From Sulfurospirillaceae bacterium (lineage in GTDB: Bacteria > Campylobacterota > Campylobacteria > Campylobacterales > Sulfurospirillaceae), in NCBI GenBank assembly GCA_028684065.1, contig JAQUGO010000002.1, forward strand, positions 1-64,000: a stretch of 64,000 bases of DNA, in the 5' to 3' direction. Below, in pieces: positions 10,411 to 31,900 of this stretch. The notes beneath the pieces were generated by a model, which saw nothing but the letters and a program-made list of their open reading frames with translations, was not told where the DNA came from and made no database searches. Position 1 is the stretch's first letter. Every line of letters starts with the position of its first letter. A program made the translations under genes and the position numbers.

Positions 10411-10487
10411 TGGTGTCCCCAGCGCGATTCGAACGCACGGCCTCAGAATTAGGAATTCTGTGCTCTATCCGGCTGAGCTATGGGGAC
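10411..10487 (-). tRNA. tRNA-Arg (anticodon CCT)
   Basis: Minus strand gtccccatagctcag...CAGAA TTCCTAA TTCTG...ggttcgaatc-type T arm...ggggacacca. Confidence 0.9.
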
Positions 10488-10500
10488 AAAAATTGAAGTA

Positions 10501-10541
10501 AAAAAAAAGCCGAATGCGTGAAAACACATTCGGCTTTTAAG
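10501..10541 (-). terminator. Rho-independent terminator downstream of fusA (possibly bidirectional)
   Basis: GCCGAATG cgtgaaaaca CATTCGGC stem with A/T tracts on both sides. Confidence 0.75.
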
Positions 10542-10551
10542 TTTTGGCGTA

Positions 10552-12630
10552 TTAGCCGTTACGTTTTTTGATAATCTCTTCTGCAACGTTTCTTGGAACT
10601 TCATCATAATGATCGAATTCCATAGAATAACTTGCACGACCTTGTGTTTGAGAACGAAGATCGGTTGAGTAGCCGAACATTTCAGCCAATGGACAGAATG
10701 CGTTAACAATTTTGTTACCACTTCTATCATCCATAGAGTTGATTTGTCCACGTCTTCTGTTAAGATCGCCGATAACATCACCCATAAAGTCTTCTGGAGT
10801 TTCAACTTCAACTTTCATGATTGGCTCAAGAATAACGGGTTTTGCCTTACGACAACCTTCTTTAAAGCCCATAGAAGCAGCCAATTTAAATGCCATCTCA
10901 GATGAGTCAACATCATGGTAGCTTCCATCATAAAGTGTAACTTTAACGTCTTCTACTTTATAGCCAGCAAGAACACCTGCTTGAAGTGATTCTTTGATAC
11001 CTTTATCAACAGCAGGAATAAATTCTTTTGGAATTGCTCCACCTTTGATATCATTAACAAATTCATAACCCTTACCAGCATCTTGAGGTTCAATTTTAAG
11101 GTAAACGTGACCGTATTGTCCACGACCACCAGATTGTTTTGCGTATTTGTATTCTTGGTTAACTGAGGCACGAATAGTTTCACGGTAAGCAACTTGCGGT
11201 TGACCTACTTCGGCACTTACTTTAAATTCACGCAACATTCTGTCAACAAGAATTTCAAGGTGAAGCTCACCCATACCAGAAATAATCGTTTGACCACTCT
11301 CTTCATCGGTTTCAACTCTAAAGCTAGGGTCTTCTTGCGCCAATTTTTGAAGCGCAATACCCATTTTTTCTTGGTCAGCTTTTGTTTTAGGCTCAACTGC
11401 AACAGAAATAACGGGGTCTGGGAATACCATTCTTTCCAAAATAACGTGATCTTTATCGCCAGCAAGAGTATCACCTGTTAGTGTCTCTTTAAGACCCACA
11501 ACAGCACCAATTTCACCGGCATGTAAAACTTTTATCTCTTCTCTTTTGTTCGCATGCATTTTCAACAAACGACCTACTCTCTCTTTTTTATCTTTTGTCG
11601 TATTGTAAGCATAACTTCCGCTTTCCAATGAACCACGATAAACACGAACGAATGTCAGCTGACCAACAAAAGGGTCCGTCATAATTTTAAACGCAAGAGC
11701 AGCAAATTCGCCCTCATCTGTTGAATCTACAACACATTCTGTACCATCTTCATATTCACCTTTAATCGCATGAACTTCCGTTGGTGAAGGCATATAGTCG
11801 ACAACAGCATCAAGAAGCGGTTGAACACCTTTATTTTTAAAAGCCGTTCCACAGATCATAGGGATAAATGTCATAGCTAAACATCCCGCTTTAATACCAG
11901 CTTTAATTTCTTCTTGGCTTAATACTTCACCACCGAGGTATTTTTCCATTAATTCATCACTTGTCTCAGAAACTGCTTCTACCATTTTTTCACGGTATTC
12001 TTCAGCTTTTGCACGTAAATCAGCAGGAATTTCAAGAACTTGGTAATTTGATCCCATTGCAGCATCTTCATCCCAAATTAATGCTTTCATAGTTACTAAA
12101 TCGATGACACCTTTAAAAGCATCTTCTGCACCAATAGGAATTTGAATAGGAACAGGATTTGATTTAAGTCTATTTTTAATTTGTCTCTCTACTTCGTAAA
12201 AATCTGCTCCAACACGGTCCATTTTATTAACAAATACCATTCTTGGAACTTTATAACGATTTGCTTGTCTCCATACGGTTTCTGATTGTGGTTGAACACC
12301 ACCTACCGCACAAAATACAGCAACTGCACCATCGAGAACACGCATAGATCGTTCAACTTCGATCGTGAAATCAACGTGGCCTGGGGTGTCAATAATATTA
12401 ATTTGGTGGTCTTTCCATGTACAAGTAGTTGCAGCAGAAGTAATTGTAATACCTCTTTCTTTTTCTTGTTCCATCCAATCCATAGTAGCAGCGCCATCAT
12501 GAACTTCACCAGTTTTATGAGAAATTCCGGTATAAAAAAGGATTCGCTCAGTCGTGGTGGTCTTACCGGCATCAATATGCGCAGCAATACCTATGTTTCT
12601 TACCATGCCTATAGGTGTATTTCTTGCCAT
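10552..12630 (-). CDS. fusA: Elongation factor G
   Basis: [19 protein letters not shown]; full-length EF-G; str operon context. Confidence 0.99.
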   Translation of the reverse strand: MARNTPIGMVRNIGIAAHIDAGKTTTTERILFYTGISHKTGEVHDGAATMDWMEQEKERGITITSAATTCTWKDHQINIIDTPGHVDFTIEVERSMRVLDGAVAVFCAVGGVQPQSETVWRQANRYKVPRMVFVNKMDRVGADFYEVERQIKNRLKSNPVPIQIPIGAEDAFKGVIDLVTMKALIWDEDAAMGSNYQVLEIPADLRAKAEEYREKMVEAVSETSDELMEKYLGGEVLSQEEIKAGIKAGCLAMTFIPMICGTAFKNKGVQPLLDAVVDYMPSPTEVHAIKGEYEDGTECVVDSTDEGEFAALAFKIMTDPFVGQLTFVRVYRGSLESGSYAYNTTKDKKERVGRLLKMHANKREEIKVLHAGEIGAVVGLKETLTGDTLAGDKDHVILERMVFPDPVISVAVEPKTKADQEKMGIALQKLAQEDPSFRVETDEESGQTIISGMGELHLEILVDRMLREFKVSAEVGQPQVAYRETIRASVNQEYKYAKQSGGRGQYGHVYLKIEPQDAGKGYEFVNDIKGGAIPKEFIPAVDKGIKESLQAGVLAGYKVEDVKVTLYDGSYHDVDSSEMAFKLAASMGFKEGCRKAKPVILEPIMKVEVETPEDFMGDVIGDLNRRRGQINSMDDRSGNKIVNAFCPLAEMFGYSTDLRSQTQGRASYSMEFDHYDEVPRNVAEEIIKKRNG

Positions 12631-12714
12631 TATAATTTCCTTGTATTCTTAGGGGTGTAATTCTTGAAAGAGAGGGAATGCCTATGTATAAGTACAGACA
12701 TCCCGATCACCATT

Positions 12715-13197
<483 letters not shown>

Positions 13198-13261
13198 TCA
13201 AATTTTAAAAATTTTACTCAAATGATGTCAAAATCTAACGAACATCACCTGTGCTTTAAAT

Positions 13262-13639
13262 TTATTTTGCTTTTGGTCTTTTTGTACCGTATTTACTTCT
13301 AGACACCGTTCTTTTTGCAACACCTGATGTATCAAGCGCACCACGTACAATGTGATACTTAACACCTGGTAAATCTTTTACCCTACCGCCACGTACTAAT
13401 ACAATAGAATGTTCTTGTAGGTTATGTCCCTCGCCACCGATGTAGCTAATGACTTCAAAACCGCTTGTCAATTTGACTTTGGCAACTTTTCTCAAAGCTG
13501 AGTTTGGTTTCTTAGGAGTGGTAGTATACACTCTTGTACAAACGCCTCTTCTTTGAGGGCACTTATCAAGTGCTGGTGATTTTGATTTTTTAATCACCTT
13601 TTTTCTCTCATTTCGGACCAGTTGGTTAATGGTTGGCAC
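13262..13639 (-). CDS. rpsL: 30S ribosomal protein S12
   Basis: [13 protein letters not shown]...[39 protein letters not shown]. Confidence 0.99.
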   Translation of the reverse strand: MPTINQLVRNERKKVIKKSKSPALDKCPQRRGVCTRVYTTTPKKPNSALRKVAKVKLTSGFEVISYIGGEGHNLQEHSIVLVRGGRVKDLPGVKYHIVRGALDTSGVAKRTVSRSKYGTKRPKAK

Positions 13640-13705
13640 AATATTTCCTTTGTTACTTTTTTACAAAAATAGGAAGCCATTTTATTTAAAAATAGCTTAA
13701 AAAAA

Positions 13706-22433
<8,728 letters not shown>

Positions 22434-22486
22434 TCAGAGGACGGAATCTTTAACGACTATAATATTGATTTCCTGAGAAAAAATTT

Positions 22487-22519
22487 TTAGGGAAGTTCTA
22501 CAAAATGTAGGCTTCCCTA
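22487..22519 (-). terminator. Hairpin in the rplL-rpoB intergenic region, candidate attenuator
   Basis: tagggaag-tt-ctaca aaa tgtag-g-cttcccta stem, followed on the minus strand by aaaaatttttt. Confidence 0.55.
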
Positions 22520-22527
22520 GTGAAAAA

Positions 22528-22899
22528 TTACTTAATTTCAGCGACAGCGCCAGCTTCTTCAAGTTTCTTTTTGATTTCTTCAGCCACTTGTTTAGAAACG
22601 CCTTCTTTAATAGTTGTAGGAGCACCTTCAACAGCATCTTTTGCTTCTTTTAAGCCAAGACCTGTGATTTCTCTTACGACTTTAATAGCATTGATTTTCT
22701 TCTCACCAGCATCTTTAAGAATAACATCAAACTCAGTTTTCTCTTCTACAGCTTCAGCAGCTACAGCAGCACCACCAGCTACCATTACAGGAGCAGCAGA
22801 TACACCAAATTTTTCTTCGAAATCTTTTACTAATTCACTTAATTCAAGTACACTTAGACCTGAAATATACTCTAATACGTCTTCTTTTGAAATTGCCAT
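22528..22899 (-). CDS. rplL: 50S ribosomal protein L7/L12
   Basis: [36 protein letters not shown]...[15 protein letters not shown]; likely start at 22899. Confidence 0.99.
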   Translation of the reverse strand: MAISKEDVLEYISGLSVLELSELVKDFEEKFGVSAAPVMVAGGAAVAAEAVEEKTEFDVILKDAGEKKINAIKVVREITGLGLKEAKDAVEGAPTTIKEGVSKQVAEEIKKKLEEAGAVAEIK

Positions 22900-23036
22900 T
22901 CCAAATCTCCTAATTATTATTTTAAACAACGCCAAAAAAGCAAAGCTTCTTTGACTGCATTAGCCACTAAGGCACTAAAACTAACCAACTTTGTTGGCAG
23001 TGTTTTTTAATTGCTTTACATGCAAACCCATAAGGT

Positions 23037-23519
23037 TTACGCTGATTCTTGTTTTTTAGCGCGAAGTGCGTCAAGACCGATTGTAAAGTTTGTAATTGGT
23101 GCCATCCAAGTTGATAATAACATTCCAATAAGCTCATTACGTGATGGCATTTTTGAAAGTGCTTCAACTTTAGCAGCATCAACCACAATACCGCCAGCAA
23201 AACCAGATTTAATAATAAAATTTGGATTTGTTTTAGCAAAAGTTGCTACAACTTTAGTTACGGCTAACTGATCTGCACCCCAAACAAAAATGTTGGTATC
23301 TTTAAGCTCAAGCCCATCCATATCAGCATCTTTCATTGCGATCTTTGCTAAAGTATTTTTTATAACTTGAACATTAACATTTTCAAGACGTGCATTATTT
23401 CTTAAAACTTCAATTGCTTTAACATTAAGACCTTTATAGTCACAAACTATTAAGCCGTCGGAAGCTTTAAACTCTTCAGTTAGAGAATTAATAAATTCAG
23501 CTTTCTCTTTTCTTGTCAA
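23037..23519 (-). CDS. rplJ: 50S ribosomal protein L10
   Basis: MTRKEKAEFINSLTEEFKASDGLIVCDYKGL; gene order. Confidence 0.98.
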   Translation of the reverse strand: MTRKEKAEFINSLTEEFKASDGLIVCDYKGLNVKAIEVLRNNARLENVNVQVIKNTLAKIAMKDADMDGLELKDTNIFVWGADQLAVTKVVATFAKTNPNFIIKSGFAGGIVVDAAKVEALSKMPSRNELIGMLLSTWMAPITNFTIGLDALRAKKQESA

Positions 23520-23624
23520 TTTTTCTCCTTTCCAACTGGTGATTTCAAGTAGAGCTGAGTTTCCTCAAATTAAGCTTTCGCCTCTACTCTCTCCAATCAA
23601 GATATAATTCTAAATTTTAACGCG

Positions 23625-24329
23625 TTATCTAAGGTCAATAAGTTCTTGGTTATCGAGATACATAGCAGGGCTCATTGTTAATGAAATAGCACCGCTTTTA
23701 ATATATTTACCTTTTGAAGCAGAAGGTTTATGTTTGTTAATCGCTTTTAAAAATGCATCAAAATTTTCTTTAATTTGTTCACTTGTAAAACTAATTTTAC
23801 CAATTCCTGCGTGGATATTTCCTTGTTTATCAACACGGAAATTTACTTGGCCACCTTTGTTATTCATAATTGCTTTAGCAACATCCATAGTAACTGTACC
23901 TGTTTTAGGATTTGGCATAATACCTTTTGGTCCTAAAATACGTCCAACTTTACCCACAAGACCCATCATGTTTGGTGTTGCGATTAAAACATCAAAATTG
24001 ATACGACCTGCTTGAATCTCTTCAATTAAATCATCGCTACCAACAATATCAGCTCCTGCAGCTCTTGCTTCATCCGCTTTTTCGTCTTTTGCAATAACAG
24101 CAACACGAACTGTTTTTCCCGTACCCGCTGGAAGAACAACTGAACCTCTAACCATTTGGTCCGCATGTCTTGGATCAACATTAAGTTTCAACGCAATTTC
24201 AATTGTTTCATCAAATTTTGCAGAAGCTAAATTTTTAATATTTCCTAATGCTTCATCAACAGAATATTTCTTTTCTTTTTCAATTTTTTTCAAGAGCTCT
24301 TGAAAACGTTTATTTACTTTCTTTGCCAT
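23625..24329 (-). CDS. rplA: 50S ribosomal protein L1
   Basis: [28 protein letters not shown]...[14 protein letters not shown]. Confidence 0.99.
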   Translation of the reverse strand: MAKKVNKRFQELLKKIEKEKKYSVDEALGNIKNLASAKFDETIEIALKLNVDPRHADQMVRGSVVLPAGTGKTVRVAVIAKDEKADEARAAGADIVGSDDLIEEIQAGRINFDVLIATPNMMGLVGKVGRILGPKGIMPNPKTGTVTMDVAKAIMNNKGGQVNFRVDKQGNIHAGIGKISFTSEQIKENFDAFLKAINKHKPSASKGKYIKSGAISLTMSPAMYLDNQELIDLR

Positions 24330-24389
24330 TACAATCTCCGCATAATTTTGCTTCCGCCTTTTTTAAATCCCGACGGTATAGGATTTGAA

Positions 24390-24815
24390 TTAATTAACGA
24401 CGTTAATACCAATACTTCTTGCGCTTCCAGCAATAATCTTAGCAGCCGCTTCTTTATCAGTCGTATTTAAATCTGCAATCTTTTGATCAACAATAGCAAG
24501 AATTTGTGCTTTTGTAAGCGTTCCTACTTTGTTTTTTAAAGGGTTGCTTGATCCACTTGTAATTCCAGCAGCTTTTTTAATTAAATCTGTTGCTGGTGGC
24601 TGTTTTGTGATAAATGTAAAACTTTTATCTGCATAAACAGTAATAACAACAGGGATTCTATAGCCCGCCATATCTTTTGTCTTTTCATTAAATGCTTTAC
24701 AAAATTCCATAATATTTACACCTTTTTGACCTAGTGCTGGGCCAACTGGAGGTGATGGATTTGCTTTAGCAGCTGCAATTTGCAATTTAATCTCGCCAAT
24801 TACCTTTTTTGCCAT
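24390..24815 (-). CDS. rplK: 50S ribosomal protein L11
   Basis: [37 protein letters not shown]. Confidence 0.99.
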   Translation of the reverse strand: MAKKVIGEIKLQIAAAKANPSPPVGPALGQKGVNIMEFCKAFNEKTKDMAGYRIPVVITVYADKSFTFITKQPPATDLIKKAAGITSGSSNPLKNKVGTLTKAQILAIVDQKIADLNTTDKEAAAKIIAGSARSIGINVVN

Positions 24816-24831
24816 CTTTTGTCCTTTAAAC

Positions 24832-25362
24832 TTAAACTATTTTTTCAACTTGTGAGTAGAGTATCTCTACTGGTGTACTTCTGCCAAATATCGAAACATT
24901 TAACGTCAACTTTCCATGAACCATATCATATTCTTCAACTGAACCCGTAAAGTTAGCGAAAGGACCTTCTGTAATCCTAACACTCTCGCCGTTTTCAAAG
25001 AAAATTTTTGGTTTAGGAGCACCTTTCTTTTGAGCCTTTTCCAAAATTAGTGTAATATCTTTTTCACTAAGTGGTGTTGGCTTTTTGGCCTCACCAATGA
25101 ATCTTCCTACTTTAGGTAGAGACTGGATGAGATGCCATAATGCTGTGTCTAAATCCAAATTTGCAAATGCATATCCTGGATATAAACTTCGCTCACTAAT
25201 CTTTTTCTTACCGTTTTTAACCTCAATAACATCTTCCGTTGGAACAATAATTTGATCCACTTTCTCGGATATACCGCGGTCTTCTACAAGATTTATAATC
25301 GCTTTCTTAACTGCTTGCTCACTCCCTGCATAGGTTTGAATTGCATACCATCGATGTGCCAT
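24832..25362 (-). CDS. nusG: Transcription termination/antitermination protein NusG
   Basis: [25 protein letters not shown] region [19 protein letters not shown]. Confidence 0.98.
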   Translation of the reverse strand: MAHRWYAIQTYAGSEQAVKKAIINLVEDRGISEKVDQIIVPTEDVIEVKNGKKKISERSLYPGYAFANLDLDTALWHLIQSLPKVGRFIGEAKKPTPLSEKDITLILEKAQKKGAPKPKIFFENGESVRITEGPFANFTGSVEEYDMVHGKLTLNVSIFGRSTPVEILYSQVEKIV

Positions 25363-25371
25363 TGTTTATCC

Positions 25372-25551
25372 TTAAATAATCGTTGACAACGAAAACGACA
25401 TGATCGCATCAATCAATGCTAGAAATAGAGAAATGACGGTTACTACGACAAAAACAGAAATGAATGCATTTCGAATCTGCTCTTTAATCGGAAAAATAAC
25501 TTTCGACAACTCAGCTTTAGAATGGTTATAATACGCTCTTAATTTTTCCAT
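25372..25551 (-). CDS. secE: Preprotein translocase subunit SecE (59 aa; missing from the supplied ORF track)
   Basis: Manual translation MEKLRAYYNHSKAELSKVIFPIKEQIRNAFISVFVVVTVISLFLALIDAIMSFSLSTII*; position between nusG and tRNA-Trp. Confidence 0.9.
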   Translation of the reverse strand: MEKLRAYYNHSKAELSKVIFPIKEQIRNAFISVFVVVTVISLFLALIDAIMSFSLSTII

Positions 25552-25570
25552 TTGTATTACCTTCGACTAG

Positions 25571-25646
25571 TGGCAGGGCAGGGGGGATTCGAACCCACAA
25601 CCTACGGTTTTGGAGACCGGCGCTCTACCGTTGGAGCTACTACCCT
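25571..25646 (-). tRNA. tRNA-Trp (anticodon CCA)
   Basis: Acceptor AGGGTAG/CTGCCCT, anticodon loop CTCCAAA, encoded 3' CCA. Confidence 0.92.
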
Positions 25647-25672
25647 ACATATAAGTTAAGTCTTTTAAAGAC

Positions 25673-25831
25673 TTAACTTTTTAATTTAATCTCTTTATGA
25701 ACAGTATGCTTTTTAAGGCGTGGACAGTACTTACTTAATTCCATTTTTTCAGTAATTGTCTTGCTATTTTTAGTCGTTGTGTAGTTAATGTCACCACATT
25801 CTACACATTTTAGTCCGAATTTAACGGTCAT
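25673..25831 (-). CDS. rpmG: 50S ribosomal protein L33 (52 aa; missing from the supplied ORF track)
   Basis: Manual translation [52 protein letters not shown]. Confidence 0.93.
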   Translation of the reverse strand: MTVKFGLKCVECGDINYTTTKNSKTITEKMELSKYCPRLKKHTVHKEIKLKS

Positions 25832-25850
25832 TGGATTTCCTTACTTTAAA

Positions 25851-25878
25851 TACAAAAGAGGAATAATCCTCTTTTGTA
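25851..25878 (-). terminator. Hairpin terminator downstream of tuf
   Basis: 12-bp perfect inverted repeat tacaaaagagga-ataa-tcctcttttgta. Confidence 0.65.
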
Positions 25879-25887
25879 TGACTTAAT

Positions 25888-27087
25888 TTACTTAATGATT
25901 GTTGAAACAACACCCGCACCAACAGTTCTACCACCCTCACGGATTGCAAAACGAGTACCCTCTTCAAGAGCGATTGGAGCAATCATTGCTACTTTGATTT
26001 TTACGTTATCACCAGGCATAACCATTTCAGTACCTTCTGGTAATGTGATAGAACCTGTTACGTCTGTTGTACGAACATAGAATTGTGGTCTATAGTTGTT
26101 AAAGAATGGAGTATGACGACCACCCTCTTCTTTTGACAATACATAGATTTCAGCTTCGAAATCAGTATGAGGAGTGATAGATTTTGGCTTACAAAGAACC
26201 ATACCACGCTCAACGTCTTCTTTTTTGATACCACGGAGTAGAATACCACAGTTATCACCAGCTTCACCACGCTCCATCTCTTTACGGAACATTTCAACAC
26301 CTGTAACTGTTGTAGTTTTTGTATCTTTAATACCAACGATTTCGATAGTTTCACCAATCTTTACAGAACCTCTGTCAATTTTACCAGTAACAACGGTACC
26401 ACGACCTGAGATTGAGAATACATCTTCGATTGGCATCAAGAAGTCTTTTTCAGTTTCACGAACGGGCGCTGGAATATAAGAATCAACAGCAGCCATAAGT
26501 TCAAGAATTTTTGAAGCCCAAACGTCAATTTTACCAACTTTAGCTTCTTCAAGTGCTTTAAGCGCTGAACCAGCTACAATTGGAGTATCATCACCTGGAA
26601 AATCATATGCTGAAAGAAGTTCACGAATTTCCATTTCTACGAGTTCTAATAATTCTTCATCATCAACCATATCGGCTTTGTTCATAAATACAACGATATA
26701 TGGAACACCAACTTGGCGAGAAAGAAGGATGTGCTCACGAGTTTGAGGCATAGGACCATCTGCTGCAGAAACAACTAAGATAGCACCGTCCATTTGAGCA
26801 GCACCAGTAATCATGTTTTTAACATAATCCGCGTGACCAGGACAGTCAACGTGTGCATAGTGGCGATTTTCAGTTTCATACTCAATATGAGAAGTAGCGA
26901 TAGTAATACCTCTTTCTCTCTCTTCTGGAGCATTATCAATACCATCATAATCTTTAAAATCACAAAGACCTTTTGATGCAAGAACTGCTGAAATTGCTGC
27001 TGTAAGTGTAGTTTTACCATGATCAACGTGACCGATGGTTCCAATGTTAACATGTGGCTTGGTTCTAGAGAACTTTTCTTTTGCCAT
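25888..27087 (-). CDS. tuf: Elongation factor Tu
   Basis: [32 protein letters not shown]; full length. Confidence 0.99.
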   Translation of the reverse strand: MAKEKFSRTKPHVNIGTIGHVDHGKTTLTAAISAVLASKGLCDFKDYDGIDNAPEERERGITIATSHIEYETENRHYAHVDCPGHADYVKNMITGAAQMDGAILVVSAADGPMPQTREHILLSRQVGVPYIVVFMNKADMVDDEELLELVEMEIRELLSAYDFPGDDTPIVAGSALKALEEAKVGKIDVWASKILELMAAVDSYIPAPVRETEKDFLMPIEDVFSISGRGTVVTGKIDRGSVKIGETIEIVGIKDTKTTTVTGVEMFRKEMERGEAGDNCGILLRGIKKEDVERGMVLCKPKSITPHTDFEAEIYVLSKEEGGRHTPFFNNYRPQFYVRTTDVTGSITLPEGTEMVMPGDNVKIKVAMIAPIALEEGTRFAIREGGRTVGAGVVSTIIK

Positions 27088-27162
27088 TTTTTCCTCCGTA
27101 TTGGGTTTGTTTTTAAATATAGACTTTTTTGCTTTAAAGTTATTGAAAACTTTTTAAGTGAA

Positions 27163-27238
<76 letters not shown>

Positions 27239-27382
27239 GACTACAACAGGGTAAACCGATATTCTACCAGCTAATAGTAACAATTTGATTTCATAGTGAT
27301 TGTGAGAGTGAGTCTACTGAACTTGTTCTGTAGTGCAGTGTCGCAGAAAAAATTCAACAGCTCCCAGTTTCGTATAAAATCA

Positions 27383-27459
27383 TGGAGCGGGAGACGGGAC
27401 TCGAACCCGCGACCCCCAGCTTGGAAGGCTAATGCTCTAGCCAACTGAGCTACTCCCGC
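27383..27459 (-). tRNA. tRNA-Gly (anticodon TCC)
   Basis: gcgggagtagctcag...CTTCCAA loop...ggttcgagtcc...ctcccgctcca. Confidence 0.92.
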
Positions 27460-27465
27460 ATTCAA

Positions 27466-27550
<85 letters not shown>

Positions 27551-27600
27551 GTATTTTTACCATTTTTATTGCTGGTCAAACACTGTTTTTTCACAAAAAA

Positions 27601-27676
27601 TGGAGCTGGTGAACGGAATCGAACCGCCGACCTACTGCTTACAAGGCAGTTGCTCTACCAACTGAGCTACACCAGC
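27601..27676 (-). tRNA. tRNA-Thr (anticodon TGT)
   Basis: gctggtgtagctcagttggtagagc...TTGTAA loop...ggttcgattcc...caccagctcca. Confidence 0.92.
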
Positions 27677-27811
27677 ATCTTTTTATGTGAGGTGAAATTA
27701 TAGCTCAAAAGAATCGCAAAGTCAATACTTTTTTAGTATTTTTCTAAGATTTATGCGCTAAACTATATTTGTTATATTAAGACTCTTAAAACTCTATTCA
27801 AGGTTAATGTT

Positions 27812-28555
27812 ATGAAAATTCTTTTTTCTCCAAGTGAAACTAAAACATCACATGGTACTTTTCAACCCATTTCAGAACAAAGCTTTCTTTTTCCAGAACT
27901 TTACAGCAAACGACTTGAGGTACTCAAACGTTATCAAGATATTTTAAATCAATGTGATTTAACAACCTTACAACAACTCTTTGGTATTAAAGATAAAAGC
28001 AAATGTTTGGAACTTGCTACTAGTGATATTTTTTCTACTTTAACGTATAAAGCAATTGAACGCTATAGTGGCGTAGCTTATGAGTCTCTCTCTTATCATA
28101 CCCTTTCACAAGAAGAGAAAGATTTTTTAGATCACAATACTATTGTCTTTTCTAACCTTTTTGGTCCTCTTTTAGCAAACAATCTTCTTCCCGATTATAA
28201 ATTACACCAAGGCATATCATTGCTAGGATTTAGACCAGAGCTTTTTTACAAAGATATCTTTACCCCTGCATTAGATAGCTTTTTAAAAAATGAATTTATT
28301 ATTGACTTACGTGCAGGTTTTTATGAAAAATTTTACACTCTAAAACAACCTTATATTACTATGAAATTTCTCAAAAATGGTAAAGTAGTAAGCCATTTTG
28401 CAAAAGCATATAGGGGCTTGATGTTACGAGAATTAGCACACTATAAGCCTATCAATGAAGATGCTCTACGCTTGATTCGCTTTGAAAACCTCAGTATTTA
28501 TGAAATTGTAACATCTAAATTGAAAACAGAATATGTTTTTAACATTATTGATTGA
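27812..28555 (+). CDS. yaaA: YaaA-family (DUF328) peroxide stress protein
   Basis: MKILFSPSETKT... start; about 247 aa; DLRAGFYEKFYTLK. Confidence 0.75.
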   Translation: MKILFSPSETKTSHGTFQPISEQSFLFPELYSKRLEVLKRYQDILNQCDLTTLQQLFGIKDKSKCLELATSDIFSTLTYKAIERYSGVAYESLSYHTLSQEEKDFLDHNTIVFSNLFGPLLANNLLPDYKLHQGISLLGFRPELFYKDIFTPALDSFLKNEFIIDLRAGFYEKFYTLKQPYITMKFLKNGKVVSHFAKAYRGLMLRELAHYKPINEDALRLIRFENLSIYEIVTSKLKTEYVFNIID

Positions 28556-28607
28556 TTTATTTTAAAAAGGTACAATGTTGAAAAATTTAATTACAAAGGA
28601 TTATACA

Positions 28608-28913
28608 ATGGGAATTTTACAATGGGTTATTGTTGGTGCATTAGCTTATGTTATCTACTATCTAATTAACAAATATGAAAAAAGAGTAGAAGAATTAACA
28701 CGCTTAATAGAACTTAACCGTGAAGAAATCAAAAGCAATCGAGAAAAAATAGCCAAGAATGCTGAAGCTGTTGCAGTACATCATGAAAAAATTACTAAAC
28801 ACGAAGAAGTAGTGGCTGTACATCATGAAAAAATTACAGCAAATGCAGAAGGCATTTCTCACAACAAAAAAAGACTTGAACTTAATCAAGAAATCATCGA
28901 AAAACTAAAATAA
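28608..28913 (+). CDS. Membrane-anchored coiled-coil hypothetical protein with internal repeats
   Basis: N-terminal TM (MGILQWVIVGALAYVIYYLI), then coiled coil with duplicated VAVHHEKIT unit. 28608 ATG preferred over 28575. Confidence 0.6.
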   Translation: MGILQWVIVGALAYVIYYLINKYEKRVEELTRLIELNREEIKSNREKIAKNAEAVAVHHEKITKHEEVVAVHHEKITANAEGISHNKKRLELNQEIIEKLK

Positions 28914-28975
28914 TTTTTATCAAATAAGCTTTAGAAGGAGGAGCAAGATGCTCATCCTTCTTTTTTGTGGTTTGT

Positions 28976-31900
28976 TTACTGCTTATTAGACCATGTTCTC
29001 CCACCAATATTTCCATAACGATGATAGCTATGTGATATACTTTGTTCTAAACAATAATGTAACAACTCAATGCGACCTTCCATCATAGGCTTTGTTCGTA
29101 CAATAAACTTTGCCATTTTTGCTGCTTCTGTATAGACCAAATCTGAAATCAAGTCTACTCCACTGTAAAATAGTTTATCTACGTCGGCAAAACACTTAAC
29201 AAAATCTTTCTCACTTTCTCTCGCTATACTATCTTTTGGTCCAAAGAGAACTTCTTTATTTTCATATAAGAAAGAGACTACTCCATTTTCAATAGGCATA
29301 TCAATGCTTATATGTAAAGCTACTTTGCAAATTTTTGCTGCTACAATGCGACTCATAATATCAAATAAAGTATCTTTTGCCGTAATGCGTAAGGCAATTT
29401 TATGTAAAGGAAGATATTTAAAGATATTATCCTCACCTCTAACATTGGCATAATCTTTGGCTTGGCTAAACTCTTTTTCATAATTCTCAACATAACTGGC
29501 TGTAGCAAGTTGTAATTTGGAAATATCCTCTTTAAAACTTGTATGAGCTCCTTTTTGAGAGGCATTCATCCATTTCTCAACAAGATTTAACATAGGATGC
29601 TTAAGTGCGTTTACGACAACGGGTTCGGACACTTCTTCAAAATCCATAAATTGGGTAATATAATTGTGTACACCTGCTTTTCGGCCTGAACCAATAGCTG
29701 ATTTTCCCATACCTCCAAATGGCTGACGTAGAACGATTGCACCTGTTGTTCCACGGTTAATATAAAGATTCCCTGCCTTAATATGCTCTCTCCAATAATT
29801 GACTTCTCGCTCATCTAATGATTCGATACCTGAAGTTAACCCATAACCGGTTGCATTAACAATGTTAATGGCATGCTTTAAATCTTTAGCACACATAACA
29901 GATAATACTGGTCCAAAAAGTTCATTCATGTGACAGAAACTTCCCTCTTTGACACCCCATTTAATAGCAGGTCTTAACATATATTCATTATCGCTTGCGT
30001 ACTCTGGCTTAAGGGCCCAACTCTCTCCATTTTCTAAATTCTCGATGGCATGTTTAAGAGCACCGTCCACTTTATTGGCTAGTGTTCCAATACGATTTTT
30101 AAAGTCCCACACAGAACCTACATGAGTACTTTTTGCCGTATCTATAAGTCCTGCTTTGAAACTTGGATCATTGAAAACCTCTTCTTCTAAAACCAATAAA
30201 GAGGTTGCTGAACATTTTTGGCCACTATTTGAAAAAGCGGAATGTGCTACATTTTTAATGGCTTGCTCACGATCAGCCATAGCAGTGACAATCGTAGCAT
30301 CTTTACCACCTGTTTCAGCACTTAACATAAGATTAGGTCTGCTCTCTAACATCTTATAGGCGGTCTCTTCACCACCTGTTAAAATGACAAAATCTACTTT
30401 TGGATTTTTAATCAAATACTCTCCTGCTAAAGCACCAGGGCAGGGAACATACTGTAACGTATTTTTACTAATACCTGCATCCCAAAAACATTTGCATAAT
30501 TCGTAGGCACATAAAGCTGCGGCACTTGCTGGTTTCATAATGACACAGTTACCAGCGGCCAAGGCTGCTGTTAATCCACCTACGGGAATAGCAATAGGGA
30601 AATTCCACGGAGGTGTTACAACGCCAACACCCTTACCTTTAAATTTTAAATTGGTGTATTTTTCAAAATAACGCGCACTGTAACCGTAAAACTCTAAAAA
30701 GTCGATAGCCTCACTCACTTCTACATCCGTTTCTGTGAAAACTTTACCCACTTCTGCCGCTGCAACCCCGATAAGGTCACCTCTTTTTTTACGTACTTCA
30801 ATTGCCACATTACCTAAGATTTTTTGACGCGCTTCATGGCTGAGACTTCTCCATCCATCTTTATCTGCATGGGCTACTTCAACGGCGCGTGTTAAATCTT
30901 CAGCTGTTGCAAGAGAAAATGAACCACAAATAACACCCTCTTTTAATTGTGATTTATCAATGACTACTTTACTTTCTCGCTCAGTAATCTCTTCTCCACC
31001 CACTACAATAGGCGCAACACTCAGTGCATCACCTGCTTTTTTCATCCACTTTGTTCGAATCTGTTTAACCCACTCTTTATTAGGAGGTAAAATAAAGTCT
31101 GTATCCGCTTCACCGTGATACTCACCTGTATAATAGCTACCACCTTTATAATCATCCCATACCTCTTCAAGACGATTTTGCTGTCGTTTGGCTCCAATAA
31201 ATATATTTTTGGTGTTTTCAAAAGATTTTAAAAATTTCTCTTTTTGCTCTTCCCATGCAGGTGTTCCAACTTTCATACCAAAGGAATAACGAATAAAGTT
31301 TTCAATCCCTGTATTTTCATCTAAACGGCGTACCAAATAGGCAATAGCGTTGGTAAATTGCTCTTTTTTAGCGGTTGGAGCATATAAAATAATTTCACCA
31401 CTAATCTCTTTAATTGCTAAACGTGCACTTTCGCTCATACCCTCTAGCATTTCCATCGTAAAATATTCGCTAGTACCATATTCTTTGGCTAATTCAAAAC
31501 CATAAGCATGTTCAAAAAGATTGTGTGACGCAAAACCTATATTGACATACGGTGCATTTTCAGGACGTAAAGCAAATTCACCCATCACTTTATAGTTACT
31601 ATCGGTATCAATTTTACGTGTATGTGTAACTAGTTCCCAATGGCGAAGAGCTGATTCAGTCTCTTCCATCTCCATATTAGCACCCTTAACTAAGCGCATT
31701 TTAACAGGCACGCCACCATTTTCTACACGTTCTTTCGCCCACGCAATCAATTTTTGTTGCCATAAATGAGAATCTGGCAAATAGGCTTGTAAAACAATCC
31801 CTGCGCGAAAATCTTGAAATTCTGGCTTGTCAAGTGTTTTAGTAAATGCATTAACCGTTAAAGAAAGGTCACGGTACTCTTCCATATCAAGATTGATAAA

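Noticed and set aside
10449-10811. Minus-strand ORF overlapping fusA and tRNA-Arg
   Set aside because: Out of frame with fusA and runs through the tRNA and terminator; spurious.
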